Positions 10,656 through 20,857 of a stretch of 64,000 bases of DNA are shown one piece after another. Location: contig CM075860.1 of NCBI GenBank assembly GCA_037975125.1, forward strand, positions 46,659,543 through 46,723,542, written 5' to 3'. The notes under the pieces were generated by a model. It was not told the DNA's origin. It searched no databases and saw only the letters and a program-made list of their open reading frames with translations. The stretch comes from Latrodectus hesperus (Eukaryota > Arthropoda > Arachnida > Araneae > Theridiidae). Made by a program: the position numbers and the translations under genes. Every line of letters starts with the position of its first letter. The stretch's first letter is position 1.

Positions 10656-12240
10656 TTGATGTCCCATAGCAATCAAGCTAACAATGTGGCTGAAGCCAGA
10701 TTTTTTATTGCTTGGAATATTGCTCGTGCAATAAACCCGTGTGGAGAGTTTATTAAAAAAAACTTGGAAGATGCACTAAAAGTCTTAGATCCAAATAATC
10801 CAGCATTGCACAAAGTTGCTTCGCAAATTTTCATCTCGAGACACACAACTTGACGCATAACTGCAATTAATACATCTCTTGAATATAATTTAAAAAAATG
10901 ATCTGAAGATAGTGAATTGCATTTAGCTTAACCCTTGTTAAATCGACAGATATCACAAATCTTATGCAAATTGACAGTTTCCATACATTTTTTTCACTTT
11001 ATTTCGCTGTTAAAGAAGAATTATTAGATTTAGTAGCACTTCAAGAGTCAACCCTCTGTGTCAATATTAAAAATACACATTTCATTCATAATAAAAACTT
11101 TTGATGTGCTTTTTAATAAATTTGTAAGCATTGCAACTGATGCAGCTCAGCTCCGCGTGGCAATGCTGGGTAAAAAAAAAATCGCTCATATTGGGCCTTT
11201 AAGAGATGATTGATAATTATCTCTCATTCCACAACTCACACCGATTAACTGCATTATTCACCGAGAATATCTTGTAACAAAATATTGAAAATATTCTGAT
11301 GTTATGAAAACAGTGTTACCCACTGTAAATTACATTCGCACCTAATGCCAAAAAATCATCGATAATTGAAACATTTCCTTGAAGAATTAAAGGACGGAGA
11401 ACTTCCAAATGACATAAATTTTTTTACATTGTTAGATAGTTATCTGGCTAAAGCTTATGAACCCTTTAAGCAGTTTGCCCGTACGGTGTACGTGCTACCC
11501 GAAATTGGCCTCACCTGGTTTGCCCGTACGGGCATCGATATTCTCTCCTTTCCTTTTCTGGTTTGCCCGCATTTTCCATTATTGAAAGATAATGTCCATG
11601 TAAATGAAATGCTTTTCATCCGGGTTTTTCAATGTAGCGGGAACTTTTCTTTGAAATTTTTGTTCTACTGTATGCCGTGCTTGTGAATCTTATGGAAATT
11701 GTACCATACACAAAAAGACTTCTGAACTGTTTGGAAAATTGTAAAGTTCAAAATTCACAGTAAGTATGAGAGAAATTTTTGCAGAACTTGTAAGCCATTC
11801 TTTACTGCATGCAGAATGTACTTGAAAAAAGCAAACTTTAGGGGGTTTTGCGTCCAAAATTGTAAAATAAAAAATGTTGCAAAAGCATTAAAAGTGAAAG
11901 AAAAAAAATTCTAAATATTCTAATTCTATTAAGTATGGTACTTAATTATATGCAATAAAAAATAGGCCTTTTTTGGAAGCATTTCTGGTAAAATAATTGA
12001 TCGCTTAAAGGGTTAAATCGATTTGTAGATTTGTTTGATACGATTAACTGCATTTCAAAAAGAAAAGGAAATAAACTATATAAGAGTGAGATGATGGAGA
12101 GTGGTTACGAGACTTAAAATGTTTTTGACTGATGTCATGGAACATTTGCAAACACTAAATTTACAATTACAGGGGAAAGATAAAATAATATCTGACCTCA
12201 CAAAGTGTATATTTGATTTTCAAACTAAATTACAAATTTT
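10656..12240 (+). pseudogene. hAT transposase remnant (GTF2IRD2/ZBED-like)
   Basis: Several plus-strand blocks keep the order of a hAT transposase. SHSNQANNVAEARFFIAWNI and GEFIKKNLEDALKVL are followed by a histidine-rich REYLVTKY-type segment around 11250. Next come VLPTVNYIRT and LKHFLEELKDGELP (about 11320-11400) and, beyond the MITE insertion, MEHLQTLNLQLQGKDKIISD with FDFQTKLQIF (about 12140-12240). The last corresponds to the family's L-x-LNLKLQGK segment. The blocks are separated by frameshifts and stops, and the reading frame is cut after DSYLAKAY at 11461 by the inserted MITE. It is non-functional. The product would have been a DDE-type transposase acting on the CAGRGATGGCCAA ends. 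Confidence 0.75.
11462..12012. mobile_element. piggyBac-type MITE at a TTAA site, 551 bp
   Basis: Inverted ends CCCTTTAAGC and GCTTAAAGGG match perfectly over 10 bp. The right flank is TTAA (12013-12016) and the left flank is TGAA (11458-11461), a TTAA duplication with one change. CCC...GGG ends with TTAA duplication are the piggyBac signature. It interrupts the hAT transposase remnant. No transposase segment is recognisable; an internal 13-mer TTTGCCCGTACGG occurs twice (11474-11486, 11519-11531). Confidence 0.7.
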
Positions 12241-12989
12241 TTTAAAAGGACATTAAAAATAAAATATTTTGTCATTTTCCTCAAATTAAAAAAAATTGTT
12301 CCCATATTAAGCAAGGAAAACTCAACGAGAATGTAATATTGACGGAATTCCAATATAGATTTCAAGACTTGAAATATTTTAAAACGTCTCTTGATTTTTT
12401 TTTTCTGAACCCATTTGAAATTAGCATAATTCAAGGCGAGTTTTTCATTTTCAATATATAATTATAATCCAAAAAGCATCTGGAGGATTAGAATTAATAG
12501 AGTTATATAATTAAAATATAAATCCACGCCGATAACTAAACTTTGGAAATTTGTACCACAGTTGAAGTATCCTGAATTAAAAAAGGCTGCTTGTCAAATT
12601 ATTTCAATATTTGGGACAACGTTTATTAAAATCCTTTTATTTCACTTTAAAATTCGAGAAATTCAAACACCGAACAGTATTAATTAGCCAGCATTTCAAA
12701 GAATTACTGAAAAGTGCTGTCACCAATTATTTACCAAATTTTAAGAAATTATAAAGAGAAGTAAAATAAATGTTTAATATTTAATTTCAATACACATATT
12801 TTCTACTTTTATTTATATGTTTTCATTAATATAAATTCTGTAAAAAAATTTTAATACCTTTTTTTGAATACCTTTTAAATACGTACTTAATTGTGGCTCA
12901 CGAAAAATTTTGAATTTTGAAAAATGGCTCAGACTATCAACGAGCTTGGCTATCCCTGGCTTATATTAAAGATGTTATAGTGCGCAAAG

Positions 12990-13600
12990 ATGTCAGCTCT
13001 TATTTCTTCTCCTTATGATTGCAAGGCGAGGTTAGTTATAAAGTTTTTGAGCGGACATAAGACAGCACCGATAGAAATCTATCGTCATTTGTGTGAAGTG
13101 TATGGACAGGATGTGATGAACAAGCAGATGATTTGTTGTTGGTGTCGGGATTTTTTTCGAAGTCAGGCAAAATGTCCATGACTAACAGCTCACTGACTTT
13201 TTGCCGAGGGAGTAAGCGCTGAATGTAACTCTGAAGAACTAACGACGAGCCATTCAGAACAAGAGGCATGGACACTCAGTACTGAAACTGTGTTATTCCA
13301 CTACAACACTCGTCCTCAAACTGTAAATTCAATAAAAAAACTGCTGGAGAAGTGCTTGACCATCCACCCTATAGGCCCGACCTTTCCCCAGCAATTTCTA
13401 TCTGTTATTGCAACTGAAGAAATTGCTGCCCAGGCATCCCTTCTGCACGGACGAAGAGTGCTAACAGCTGTGACATGTTGGCTCCATTCTCAAGCGACAG
13501 ACTTCTGAGACACTGGAATATTAAAACTTATCCCAAGTTATGACAAGTGCTATAGTTTTGATGGTTCTTATGTTGAAAAGTAGCTGAATTGAAGCTATAT
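12990..13600 (+). pseudogene. mariner transposase remnant, internally deleted
   Basis: The N-terminal part (12990-13180) encodes a helix-turn-helix of the form IEIYRHLCEVYGQDVMNKQM and WCRDFF, a close match to the mariner N-terminal motif (the SETMAR-like group). It is followed immediately, out of frame, by the C-terminal part (from 13285), HYNTRPQTVNSIKKLLEK to TCWLHSQATDFFDTGILKL and then SYDKC. The central catalytic region between them is missing. The second catalytic Asp of the usual HDNARPH motif reads Tyr (HYNTRPQ). So the copy lost its core by deletion and is dead. It belongs to the element whose ends are at 9525 and 13680. Confidence 0.85.
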
Positions 13601-13799
13601 ATTTTACAATGAATATTTCTAGATAATTATGTTTTGTTTCTTCTTATTAGCATTGGAAAATTTACTTTCCGGATGACCCTTTAAGACTTTAAAAATGCAT
13701 TAAAAAAGAATGAGTATAAAAAGAAAGTGTTCAAAAAAATTGAACTTTTTTAGAAGCATCTAACAAGATCCGAATTCACGCCATCTTTCACTGAAACAT

Positions 13800-14350
13800 T
13801 CTTTAAAGAAATGTATCTGAAATTTGGCTGGAAAATGTGCCTAGCAGACAGAATTTCATTCTTATGGATTCCTGCTCATTGTGGAATTATATGGGCTGCG
13901 AAAAAGCTGATGCGTTGGCTAAAAAGGGAGATATGATAGAGCAACGTATTAATCGTCCTCTTTCTATTCACTCTCGACTAAATTGTTTATTAATCTGACC
14001 ATTAAAAAAACTCTTAAACAATTCATGATTCAAAGTGCAAGAAATAAGAAAAGGAAGCTACTGGCGGAGGAGAGAACTGTTCCCAGTTTTTCAAGAAAGA
14101 CCGAGGTGGTTCTACTTGGAGGACTGACTAGACATGATTGCTTACAGGACCATCTCTATAGGGTGGCGGATTCCCCAAATTGTATTTTATGTGACTCTAA
14201 TCTCAAAACTAATGATTTTTGAACATTTAAATTTTGTAAGTTTTTTCTCAATATAAGGACATTATCAAGAAGTATTGGAGAGGCCATGAACTAATGGCTT
14301 AAGCGTTTGTCATTTGTAAAATAAACTAAATCAAAAAAGAGTTTTATCTG
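13800..14350 (+). pseudogene. LINE RNase H / C-terminal remnant
   Basis: Frame-shifted plus-strand blocks read FLWIPAHCGI, then EKADALAKKGD (the RNase H W-x-P-x-H-x-G and AD motifs). Further on, RHDCLQDHLYRVADSPNCIL and CDSN correspond to the GHDCL-HL-R-G-C-LC segment that follows RNase H in jockey-like LINEs. Several stops and frameshifts are present. The family differs from the copies at 1080 and 16403. Confidence 0.75.
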
Positions 14351-15381
14351 TAACCATCTTCATACAGGATGACACACCATCACTCTATGTCAATACAGGG
14401 AATTCCTGTTGCAAACCTTTAGTTAGGCAAAGAGATCCCGGATTATTTGACCTCAATCCTGTTAGGCAATTTATTAAAGTATCACTGTCTCTGCTTTTAC
14501 CCCTCTCTGCATAATGTATCCTCCTGACTTGAGTAACGCCCTCTAGGGATCAAGGATTGGTGTGCGTGTTGAGACTGTTTCTGTTTAATTCCTTATTATG
14601 AAAGAATAATTTATTTGCATATGTACAAGATATATAAAATGTTATATTTTTATATTTAAGTATAAAGCACAATATTTCACATCCAAGTATAAAGCTAAAT
14701 CATAATGCATTCCAAGCCAGTAATATTTTTAAAATACAAGCAATGTATTGCTTAGCTTTTGATTCTCGGGAAACATTGCTGTTGCCACAGACGTCTTTCT
14801 GCCTTACTTGAGAGTAGATGCGTAGACTGACTGTCTTGTGTATCATTGGAAATGTTCATTAATGTTATCATTTTATTGTAATTATCTATGCTGCAATTGT
14901 CTGTTGTCATTAAACTTTTCTTTTTGCGCACGAGTGTCTTTTCTCTTCTTCATTTTATGCAAAAAAAAAAAAAAAAAAAAATCTAACCGATTTCTGGCGG
15001 CGAGATGACTTGAAGACCCTTGTGTACCATTCTTAACTTTCAACACGGGTTGATTTCTACATTCTATTTGCATAAGTTCTCGCAATTCATTCCGGCATAT
15101 TGCATGCTTTTGTAATGGGTGTTAGGAGTCGCCTCAGTATTGTTGTAAATTCTTCTGATAATCATGTTGAACACTTGCTATTGCATTTATAAATGAACGA
15201 AAAATACTGTTGGCTTCTACCCTATGTTTCGCGTCATCAGCACCCTCTCCTGGTGACATATTTAAATAAGAAATATTTTCTTGCTTCTAAGCAAAATCTG
15301 CTTTTTTATCCACCTTTTATTGTAAAACGCACATCATTATTATTATTTCTGTTTTTATATTACTTGGTATACACATAATTA

Positions 15382-15384
<3 letters not shown>
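14351..15384. other. No gene recognised; short poly(A) tract
   Basis: The region 14360-14600 is less AT-rich and could be the 3' part of an interspersed repeat, but nothing could be named. A 21-base A run lies at 14961-14981. ORFs here have no recognisable similarity. Confidence 0.4.

Positions 15385-15471
<87 letters not shown>
15385..15471. repeat. (TA)n microsatellite, about 43 units
   Basis: Uninterrupted AT dinucleotides that run directly up to the left end of the long-inverted-repeat MITE. Confidence 0.97.
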
Positions 15472-15474
<3 letters not shown>

Positions 15475-16053
15475 GGTATCCCAAAACGACCACATAAACT
15501 CTGCACAGCTAGATTCTTCGTTGGGAGTACATAAGAACTGACCCAAGAAGCGTTCCTGTACGATCCCTAGTTTACAAGAGAAATACAAAAAACAAAGAAT
15601 GACTTCACTTTCAGTGTAAGAAAAAAACACTTTATTGGACATATCAACAACAGTATTTGCATACCTTTTCAGACGATAATGTTTAAAACGTTCACCACGC
15701 ATATCGCGTCATTAATGCGCGCGCCATGGACTGACCTTGCAGCTACCGGTAGTCTTCGTATGGTGGTCATGGATTCCGTTCGTGACTACTGTGACATGTA
15801 CTTGATGTACGGCTGATGTAATGGAAATGCTTTACGAACTGCTAGGGAGTATGCCCGTCGATATCCGCTGCGTATACTGCTGTTGATACGTTCAATAAAA
15901 TGTTTTTCTTACACCGGAAGTGACGTGATACTTTTTTCGCATTTTTTTCATAAACTATGGATCGTATAGGAACGCTTCTTTGGGCAGTTTTTATGTACTC
16001 CTAACGAGGAATCTAGCTGTGCAGAGTTTATGCGGTCGTTTTGGGACACCCTG
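15472..16053. mobile_element. Foldback MITE with ~190-bp terminal inverted repeats, TA target site
   Basis: The left end CAGGGTATCCCAAAACGACC and the complement of the right end CAGGGTGTCCCAAAACGACC begin inverted repeats that stay alignable for about 190 bp (15472-15665 against 16053-15865). Shared blocks include AACTCTGCACAGCTAGATTC, GAAGCGTTCCT-TACGATCC, GTGTAAGAAAAA-A and TATCAACA-CAGTAT. TA flanks both ends (15470-15471, 16054-16055), typical of the Tc1/mariner superfamily. The insertion lies in a (TA)n tract. A short transposase-like segment sits in the ~200-bp middle. Confidence 0.85.
15760..15900 (+). pseudogene. Transposase helix-turn-helix fragment inside the MITE
   Basis: The plus strand between the inverted repeats reads DSVRDYCDMYLMYG, a stop, then NGNALRTAREYARRYPLR. 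This resembles the N-terminal HTH (DUF4817-like, E-Y-x-DM-x-LIYG ... N-x-A-x-RxYAxRYP) found at the start of some arthropod transposases. Only about 45 codons remain, so the MITE looks like an internal-deletion derivative of a coding element. The family assignment is from memory of the motif. Confidence 0.5.
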
Positions 16054-16089
16054 TATATATGTCTATGCGAGTGTTTAGCAAAAACAATG

Positions 16090-16235
16090 CTAAAGCACCT
16101 TAAATAGAATTACCAAAATATAAATAATCATATTTCATTTTAAATTTTGAACGAATTTTGAAGAAAGAAGCAATAAAGCAAACATACAAGACAATTTACG
16201 TATAATAAACAGATAGAACATACAACCAATAGTCA
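16090..16235 (+). repeat. Dispersed repeat G, copy 1
   Basis: CTTAAATAGAATTAC-AAAATATAA-TAATC-TATTT and later TATAATAAACAGAT-GAACATA-A-CCAATAG recur in the same order and orientation at 63739-63875. In both places the repeat lies shortly after a long (TA)n tract. Confidence 0.7.
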
Positions 16236-16402
16236 AAAGAAATTTAAAGTATGAAGTTTAAAATTTGAATAATTTAAATAGTCGTACAGAATAAAAGGAA
16301 ACTGGAAAACAAAACGCAATAAATCAAATGAAATGAAGCACTAACGTAACTAACTTCGTGAGGGGGTGTTGACCACGATGTCACAAAGTATGGCAATGGA
16401 CC

Positions 16403-17221
16403 TGGAACCAGGGGTACGTGTACCTTCCTGGGGCTTGAGCACAGCCACCAGGCGCGTCGGCAGGTGGTGGATAGACGAATGTCCTGTAGGAATGACAGGA
16501 TAGCCTTGAATATAGAATCAGAGGCCGCGAACCAGCTCCCGTAAACCCTGATGTTATGCGATCCGTGCCTAGGGCTAATTGGCACCGCGGTATTGGTGTC
16601 TTAACGGAGCCTCTAGTTGCTTGGCGAACTTCTAGAGTAATTTGCCTTGCCCAGTAACTCAGGCAATGCTGGGTGGACTTATATTACCTGAGCTTTTTAA
16701 TTGTTATCTTGTGGCTGAAAAGACACAAGAAGTAACAAACCTTTCTGCATTTGCAGGTGAAGCCTCTAAAGTAGACCTTGCTGAAAAAGACAAGGGAACT
16801 CAGAGGCAATCTTGTAAAGGGGCAGCAATGAATCCTTCACTTGAGGTAGAAATTACCTCTAAACCATCTTCTGGTGAAAGTCGGGAAGCTATTCCTAGCA
16901 TGACTGACTTTCTGACCAGATGGGACTGTTTCAGCAAGACCTTATCTGCTGGTAATGTCATATGCAAGAGGAAACGGCAGAGCATGTCATTTACGAATGT
17001 GAGGCTCTTGCCCTCCCTAAATTAACTTCTTTAGGCTTCATCCATACTAGAGAGTTACACCTAGACTCCATTAAAGGGTTATCGGACTTTATTAGTAAAG
17101 TGGGTGACCCGAGCAACTGGAACTAGGAAACATTGGGTTTGGAGTTAATGGTACAAAATGCTGATAAAAGCAGAGGTGCCCAATGACATACAAACTCAAT
17201 TTTAAGAAGAAGAAGAAGAAG
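16403..17221 (+). mobile_element. Internally deleted LINE with exact 13-bp target duplication
   Basis: The 13-mer ATGGCAATGGACC flanks the element exactly (16390-16402 and 17222-17234). The first part is a 5' UTR and the start of a probable ORF1 (from ATG 16642, about 90 codons, containing PSLEVEITSKPSSGESREAI), which I cannot assign to a domain. At about 16919 the sequence jumps directly to the C-terminal Cys/His segment (CHMQEETAEHVIYECEALAL) and then ELHLDSIKGLSDFISKVGD, ending NWN and stop at 17127. The 3' UTR is the same as in the copy at 1080-1880 and ends in an (AAG)n tail. Endonuclease, reverse transcriptase and most of RNase H are gone. Both termini and the duplication are intact. 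Confidence 0.85.
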
Positions 17222-17440
17222 ATGGCAATGGACCAAGACTAAAGTCTGAATGAAACTCCGAAACTCCACTGCACTCCGAAGCCACATCAAACATATTTTT
17301 GAAGTTAAAGGTAATAACATAAGAATAAATATAATGAATTGGTTGTAATGTGTTCTATCTGTTTACTATGTATAAATAGTCTTACCTTTTCGCTTTATTC
17401 TTTTAGCATTTGTTCATCTTTTAAAAAAATTTCCATTATT

Positions 17441-17470
17441 TATATTATATTATATTATATTATATTATAT

Positions 17471-17516
<46 letters not shown>

Positions 17517-17530
17517 TTGTGTGTGTGTGT
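17441..17530. repeat. (TATAT)n / (TA)n / (GT)n compound microsatellite
   Basis: TATAT repeats to about 17478, then TA repeats to 17513, then a short GT run. Confidence 0.95.
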
Positions 17531-17775
17531 ACAATAGATACTTATTTTTACGGCATTCTAATTTATGAACATTCTCAAGTTTTCAAACTAGAGGCTAGCT
17601 CTTACAATGATACCATAATCACATAATTTTAATTCACATTTACGAAATAAAATTTTGTTAGAATTCATGCGAATTCTACTTTTGGTTTATTTGCATAACT
17701 CGTGAAAGGGAGTCTACCCTGAAATTTCCATAATTTTCAAGCCATTCATTGGTGTTGCATTTTGAATGTCGGACA

Positions 17776-17875
<100 letters not shown>

Positions 17876-17949
17876 CTACCATGAATCACTAAGCACGGAT
17901 TCTGTTAGGCACTTTATTTCTGCAATATGATACAACAACCTGTTATCAA

Positions 17950-18660
17950 ATATATAACAACGATTGGTTAAATTATTTAAGTAACGCTTATTATCACAAC
18001 ACATCATGATATTACAATTCTTACAGAGCCATGACTTTAAAACTTTTGACCAGCATTTGGCATCAGTCACCCTTTGTAATTTGTAACTCCAAGTATTTTT
18101 TTCCAAGATCTTTTCCAATTACTATTTCAATCTAGTTCCAGGTCTTCCTTTAGATCTTGATGGTCCTGAGATCTCGTCTCTGATTTTCTTTTAGAAGTTC
18201 TTTCCTCATTTATCCTCAAGACATGCTCAAACCACTGGGTTCTTTTTATCTTAAATAATACAATATCTAAAGTCTTACTACCCAATGTATACTTATTTAT
18301 TTCTTCAACTCATCTGGCTGTCATCTTCAAATATATTTATTTAAATATCTTCAATATTTTACTTTTGTACTGATATTCTTAAAAGCTCAGAATCGCATGC
18401 GCTTTTACTTAAATATCGTGTCTCACATGCTTGGAATACAACTAATTGAATTATCGTATGAGAATTTTATCATTATTTTAAGTAATAACTGAGCCCAAGT
18501 ATTTAAGTTCCTTATATCTTTCGTTCCAAATTCTTTCACATTTAAAATATTTTTAATATTTAAAAATTTTTTTTATTTTTATCATAAATGTTTTCATTTT
18601 TTTGACATTAACAGTTAAGTTTTCTAGATTTCATGTGCAGATCTGTTTAATATACTTAAA
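17950..18660 (-). pseudogene. Decayed LINE C-terminal remnant
   Basis: Read on the minus strand, RYKELKYLGSVIT (about 18490-18530) matches the F-YLGS-IT segment downstream of LINE reverse transcriptases. QWFEHVLRINEERTSKR (about 18180-18240) matches the W-GHVLRM-EER segment nearer the C-terminus. Many stops separate them. The order fits one minus-strand element; ends were not found. Confidence 0.55.
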
Positions 18661-20014
18661 GAACACTGCACTTGCACTGTTAATAATATGAAACATCCTT
18701 TAATGTATTATATTTATATATATGTGTGTGTGTGTGTATGTATGTATAAAACTTTAACTTACACAGGTACTAATTTAAAGATTATCATTCAAGAATATCA
18801 TGATGTGGAAAACAATGATCAGTGTTACCGTTCTGAGAGCTCATAATGACTAGTTCATTTTGGGTTGAATAAAATGCTTAATCAATATCTAAATTACATT
18901 GTTTCCCCAGTCAGGGATTCTTACTTAACAAACTTGGTGCCATCATATATCTGGCATGTTCCCAGAAATAAAATAAGCGTGCAAATTAAAAGATTTTGAA
19001 TCGATTTAAGAGGAGAGAGAATCAAGTTTTATTCTACTCTTAAATTGATTAAAAAGAAAATGTCAAATAAATTTCTTTTTAAAACGTTTCAGATTTTTAT
19101 AATGTCCATAATATGTTTTTACAATATATTATAGTTTACAATATAATAACTAATAGTATCGATGCTATATTATGTATGAAAAACAATATTATATATGTTT
19201 CAATCAGAGAAGCTAATTATAATCAAATGCTCTACTTTAGTAAATGAATAAATATATTCATATATACCATTTCGATATTTTGACATATAGCAAAATAAAT
19301 TTTTGAAAGTAAAAAGTGTGTATTGTGTATATTACAAAATCTTTAAGATAAGTTAGTTTTTGTAGTATTTATAAGAAAATTTCTGGATCAAATGCTGTCC
19401 AAGTTCTTGATAACCCTCGATACCAGTGGTTATAAAATATCATATCTTTCACAGAAAATATTTAAAAAAGTACCACCAATGGGGAATGGTATTGTATACA
19501 ATATGCTTAGACGAAATTATGTACAGCGACATTTTTTGTAGCTTTTAATTTTTCAATTAAGATTACCCCAAAATTTCTTCGTTAAATAGATCGTGGTCGC
19601 AATGTCCTCCAAGTGAAATGATATCCCTGGGGATGGGGGTCTTCTGACTGATAGAGCTCAACACAGGGAAGCATGCTGGGGCAACAAGAACAAATCCAAA
19701 ACTACTTTTAATAGCGGAGAAATAGGAAATTTTGCTGAATTGATGCATTGATGTATGTGTAACTTCTTCTGATCTTAAAAGCTATGCTTGAAAATGTAAT
19801 ACAATTCAAAATATTAGAAAATGTAGGCTCTAAATTCAATATGCTTTTTAACACGTTTTGTGGAAACTATTTTTAAAAAAAACTTTAAACAAAACCAAAT
19901 ATTTATATCTCTTCTCGTGTTTAATAATATTGTTCTCACAGCTGTGGCTTTTAAAACTTTTTGGTGTATACGCATAAAAATTAAAAATTCACGAATACTT
20001 GTATTCAAATTACC
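18661..20014. other. AT-rich, no gene recognised
   Basis: Short TG-rich microsatellite near 18718-18745. A less AT-rich 190-bp patch at 19563-19748 carries a 61-codon minus-strand ORF with no recognised similarity. Confidence 0.4.
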
Positions 20015-20026
20015 AAGTTGTATAAT

Positions 20027-20320
20027 GCCGCCCACCCTGTCTAGTGGTCAGCGTGCCTGACTACGGCTAAGGAGGTCTTGGGTTCGAATCCCGGTTAGGG
20101 CATGGATATATTTTCTCTATCTATCCTGTCTTTGTCATTTCCTTGTATGAATGTGGAGTGAATGGTTGCCTACCCTATAAACTGGTACCTATTCTGTGTA
20201 GAGCAAAGTCCTACTTTCACCTTCATGGTGCTCTGATTAAAACGAAAGACGCTCCTAATCGACTTAATTTGCATAACATAGCGCTTGGCTTGTCGAAGTG
20301 TCATTAGTAACAACAACAAC
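20027..20320 (+). repeat. Chimeric SINE: different tRNA head, family A tail, 12-bp target duplication
   Basis: The head CCTGTCTAGTGGTCAGCGTG with B box GGTTCGAATCC forms a complete tRNA-like region not related to the family A head. A different body follows (CTATCCTGTCTTTGTC, GTGAATGGTTGCCTACCC). From about 20200 the 3' ~115 bp are the family A tail (CACCTTCATGGTGCTCTGAT, CGAAAGACGC, AGTGTCATTAGTAACAAC). AAGTTGTATAAT flanks it exactly (20015-20026, 20321-20332). A head-only fragment of the same type is at 29144-29175. Confidence 0.9.
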
Positions 20321-20332
20321 AAGTTGTATAAT

Positions 20333-20857
20333 ATTTAAGTACATGCTTTCCTTTTTATAGCAATTTAAAAACAAGTACAATTTTAGCTTTAAAGTTCATA
20401 CATTACGTTTCAATACAGAAAGTTCCTAAAGGCTACACTGGGCATGGAATTTAAATTAAATAATAAACTTCTGGAACACAATTCGATCAAAATAACTAAT
20501 GAACAAATCCACTTTTTATTCTAGGAATCAAATCCCAGAGAGTTATGCACTATTGATCATGAAATAGGGTTAATTTTAAAATAATGCTGAATATAATAAA
20601 TGCAATATTACATTGAACTTCTGTTTCATAAATAATTCTATCGGACAGTTGGATACTTCAATAACTGAAGAATATTGTAAAGGATTTGTATAACGCATAG
20701 GTTCTCGTTCTCAACGTGGGCGATAGCATAGGTTCTCAACATTATATATCTACTAAAATCAAACTAAAAAATAAAATCTCTATAAAAGCAGTAATCATAT
20801 TCTTGCCTTTCATTTACCAGCTAAGCATTTTTCATTTTTACAGTTAAGCACTAGGGT
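20333..20857. other. AT-rich spacer between two SINEs
   Basis: No ORF or repeat boundary recognised; GCATAGGTTCTC occurs twice near 20696 and 20728. Confidence 0.4.

Larger units (their letters stand above)
9873..12958 (+). mobile_element. hAT transposon (Charlie/ZBED-like), 3.1 kb, nested in mariner
   Basis: The left end CAGAGATGGCCAA and the complement of the right end (CAGGGATAGCCAA) match at 11 of 13 positions. CAGGGATGGCCAA-like ends are typical of Charlie-type hAT elements. The flanking octamers ACTTTAAT (9865-9872) and GCTTATAT (12959-12966) agree at 5 of 8 positions, consistent with a decayed 8-bp target duplication. Subterminal repeats GGCTC(G/A)CGA occur at both ends. The interior holds a broken transposase and a TTAA-flanked MITE. 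Confidence 0.8.
9525..13680 (+). mobile_element. mariner-family element split by nested insertions
   Basis: The left end AGGGTAATCCGGAAAGTAAG at 9525 and the complement of the right end (AGGGTCATCCGGAAAGTAAA, ending at 13680) form a terminal inverted repeat. The left flank is TA; the right flank is TT, a likely mutated TA. Mariner 5' sequence runs from 9525 to about 9660 and resumes after 12958, where the transposase remnant starts. Between them lie a SINE fragment (9661-9856) and a complete hAT element (9873-12958), which in turn carries a TTAA-type MITE (11462-12012). Without these the mariner would be roughly 0.9 kb, consistent with an internally deleted 1.3-kb element. Confidence 0.8.

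Noticed and set aside
15379..15702. 107-codon minus-strand ORF rich in YIYIYI
   Set aside because: It is a translation of the (TA)n tract joined to MITE sequence; the same applies to ORFs at 17676-17882, 60979-61290 and 63422-63700.
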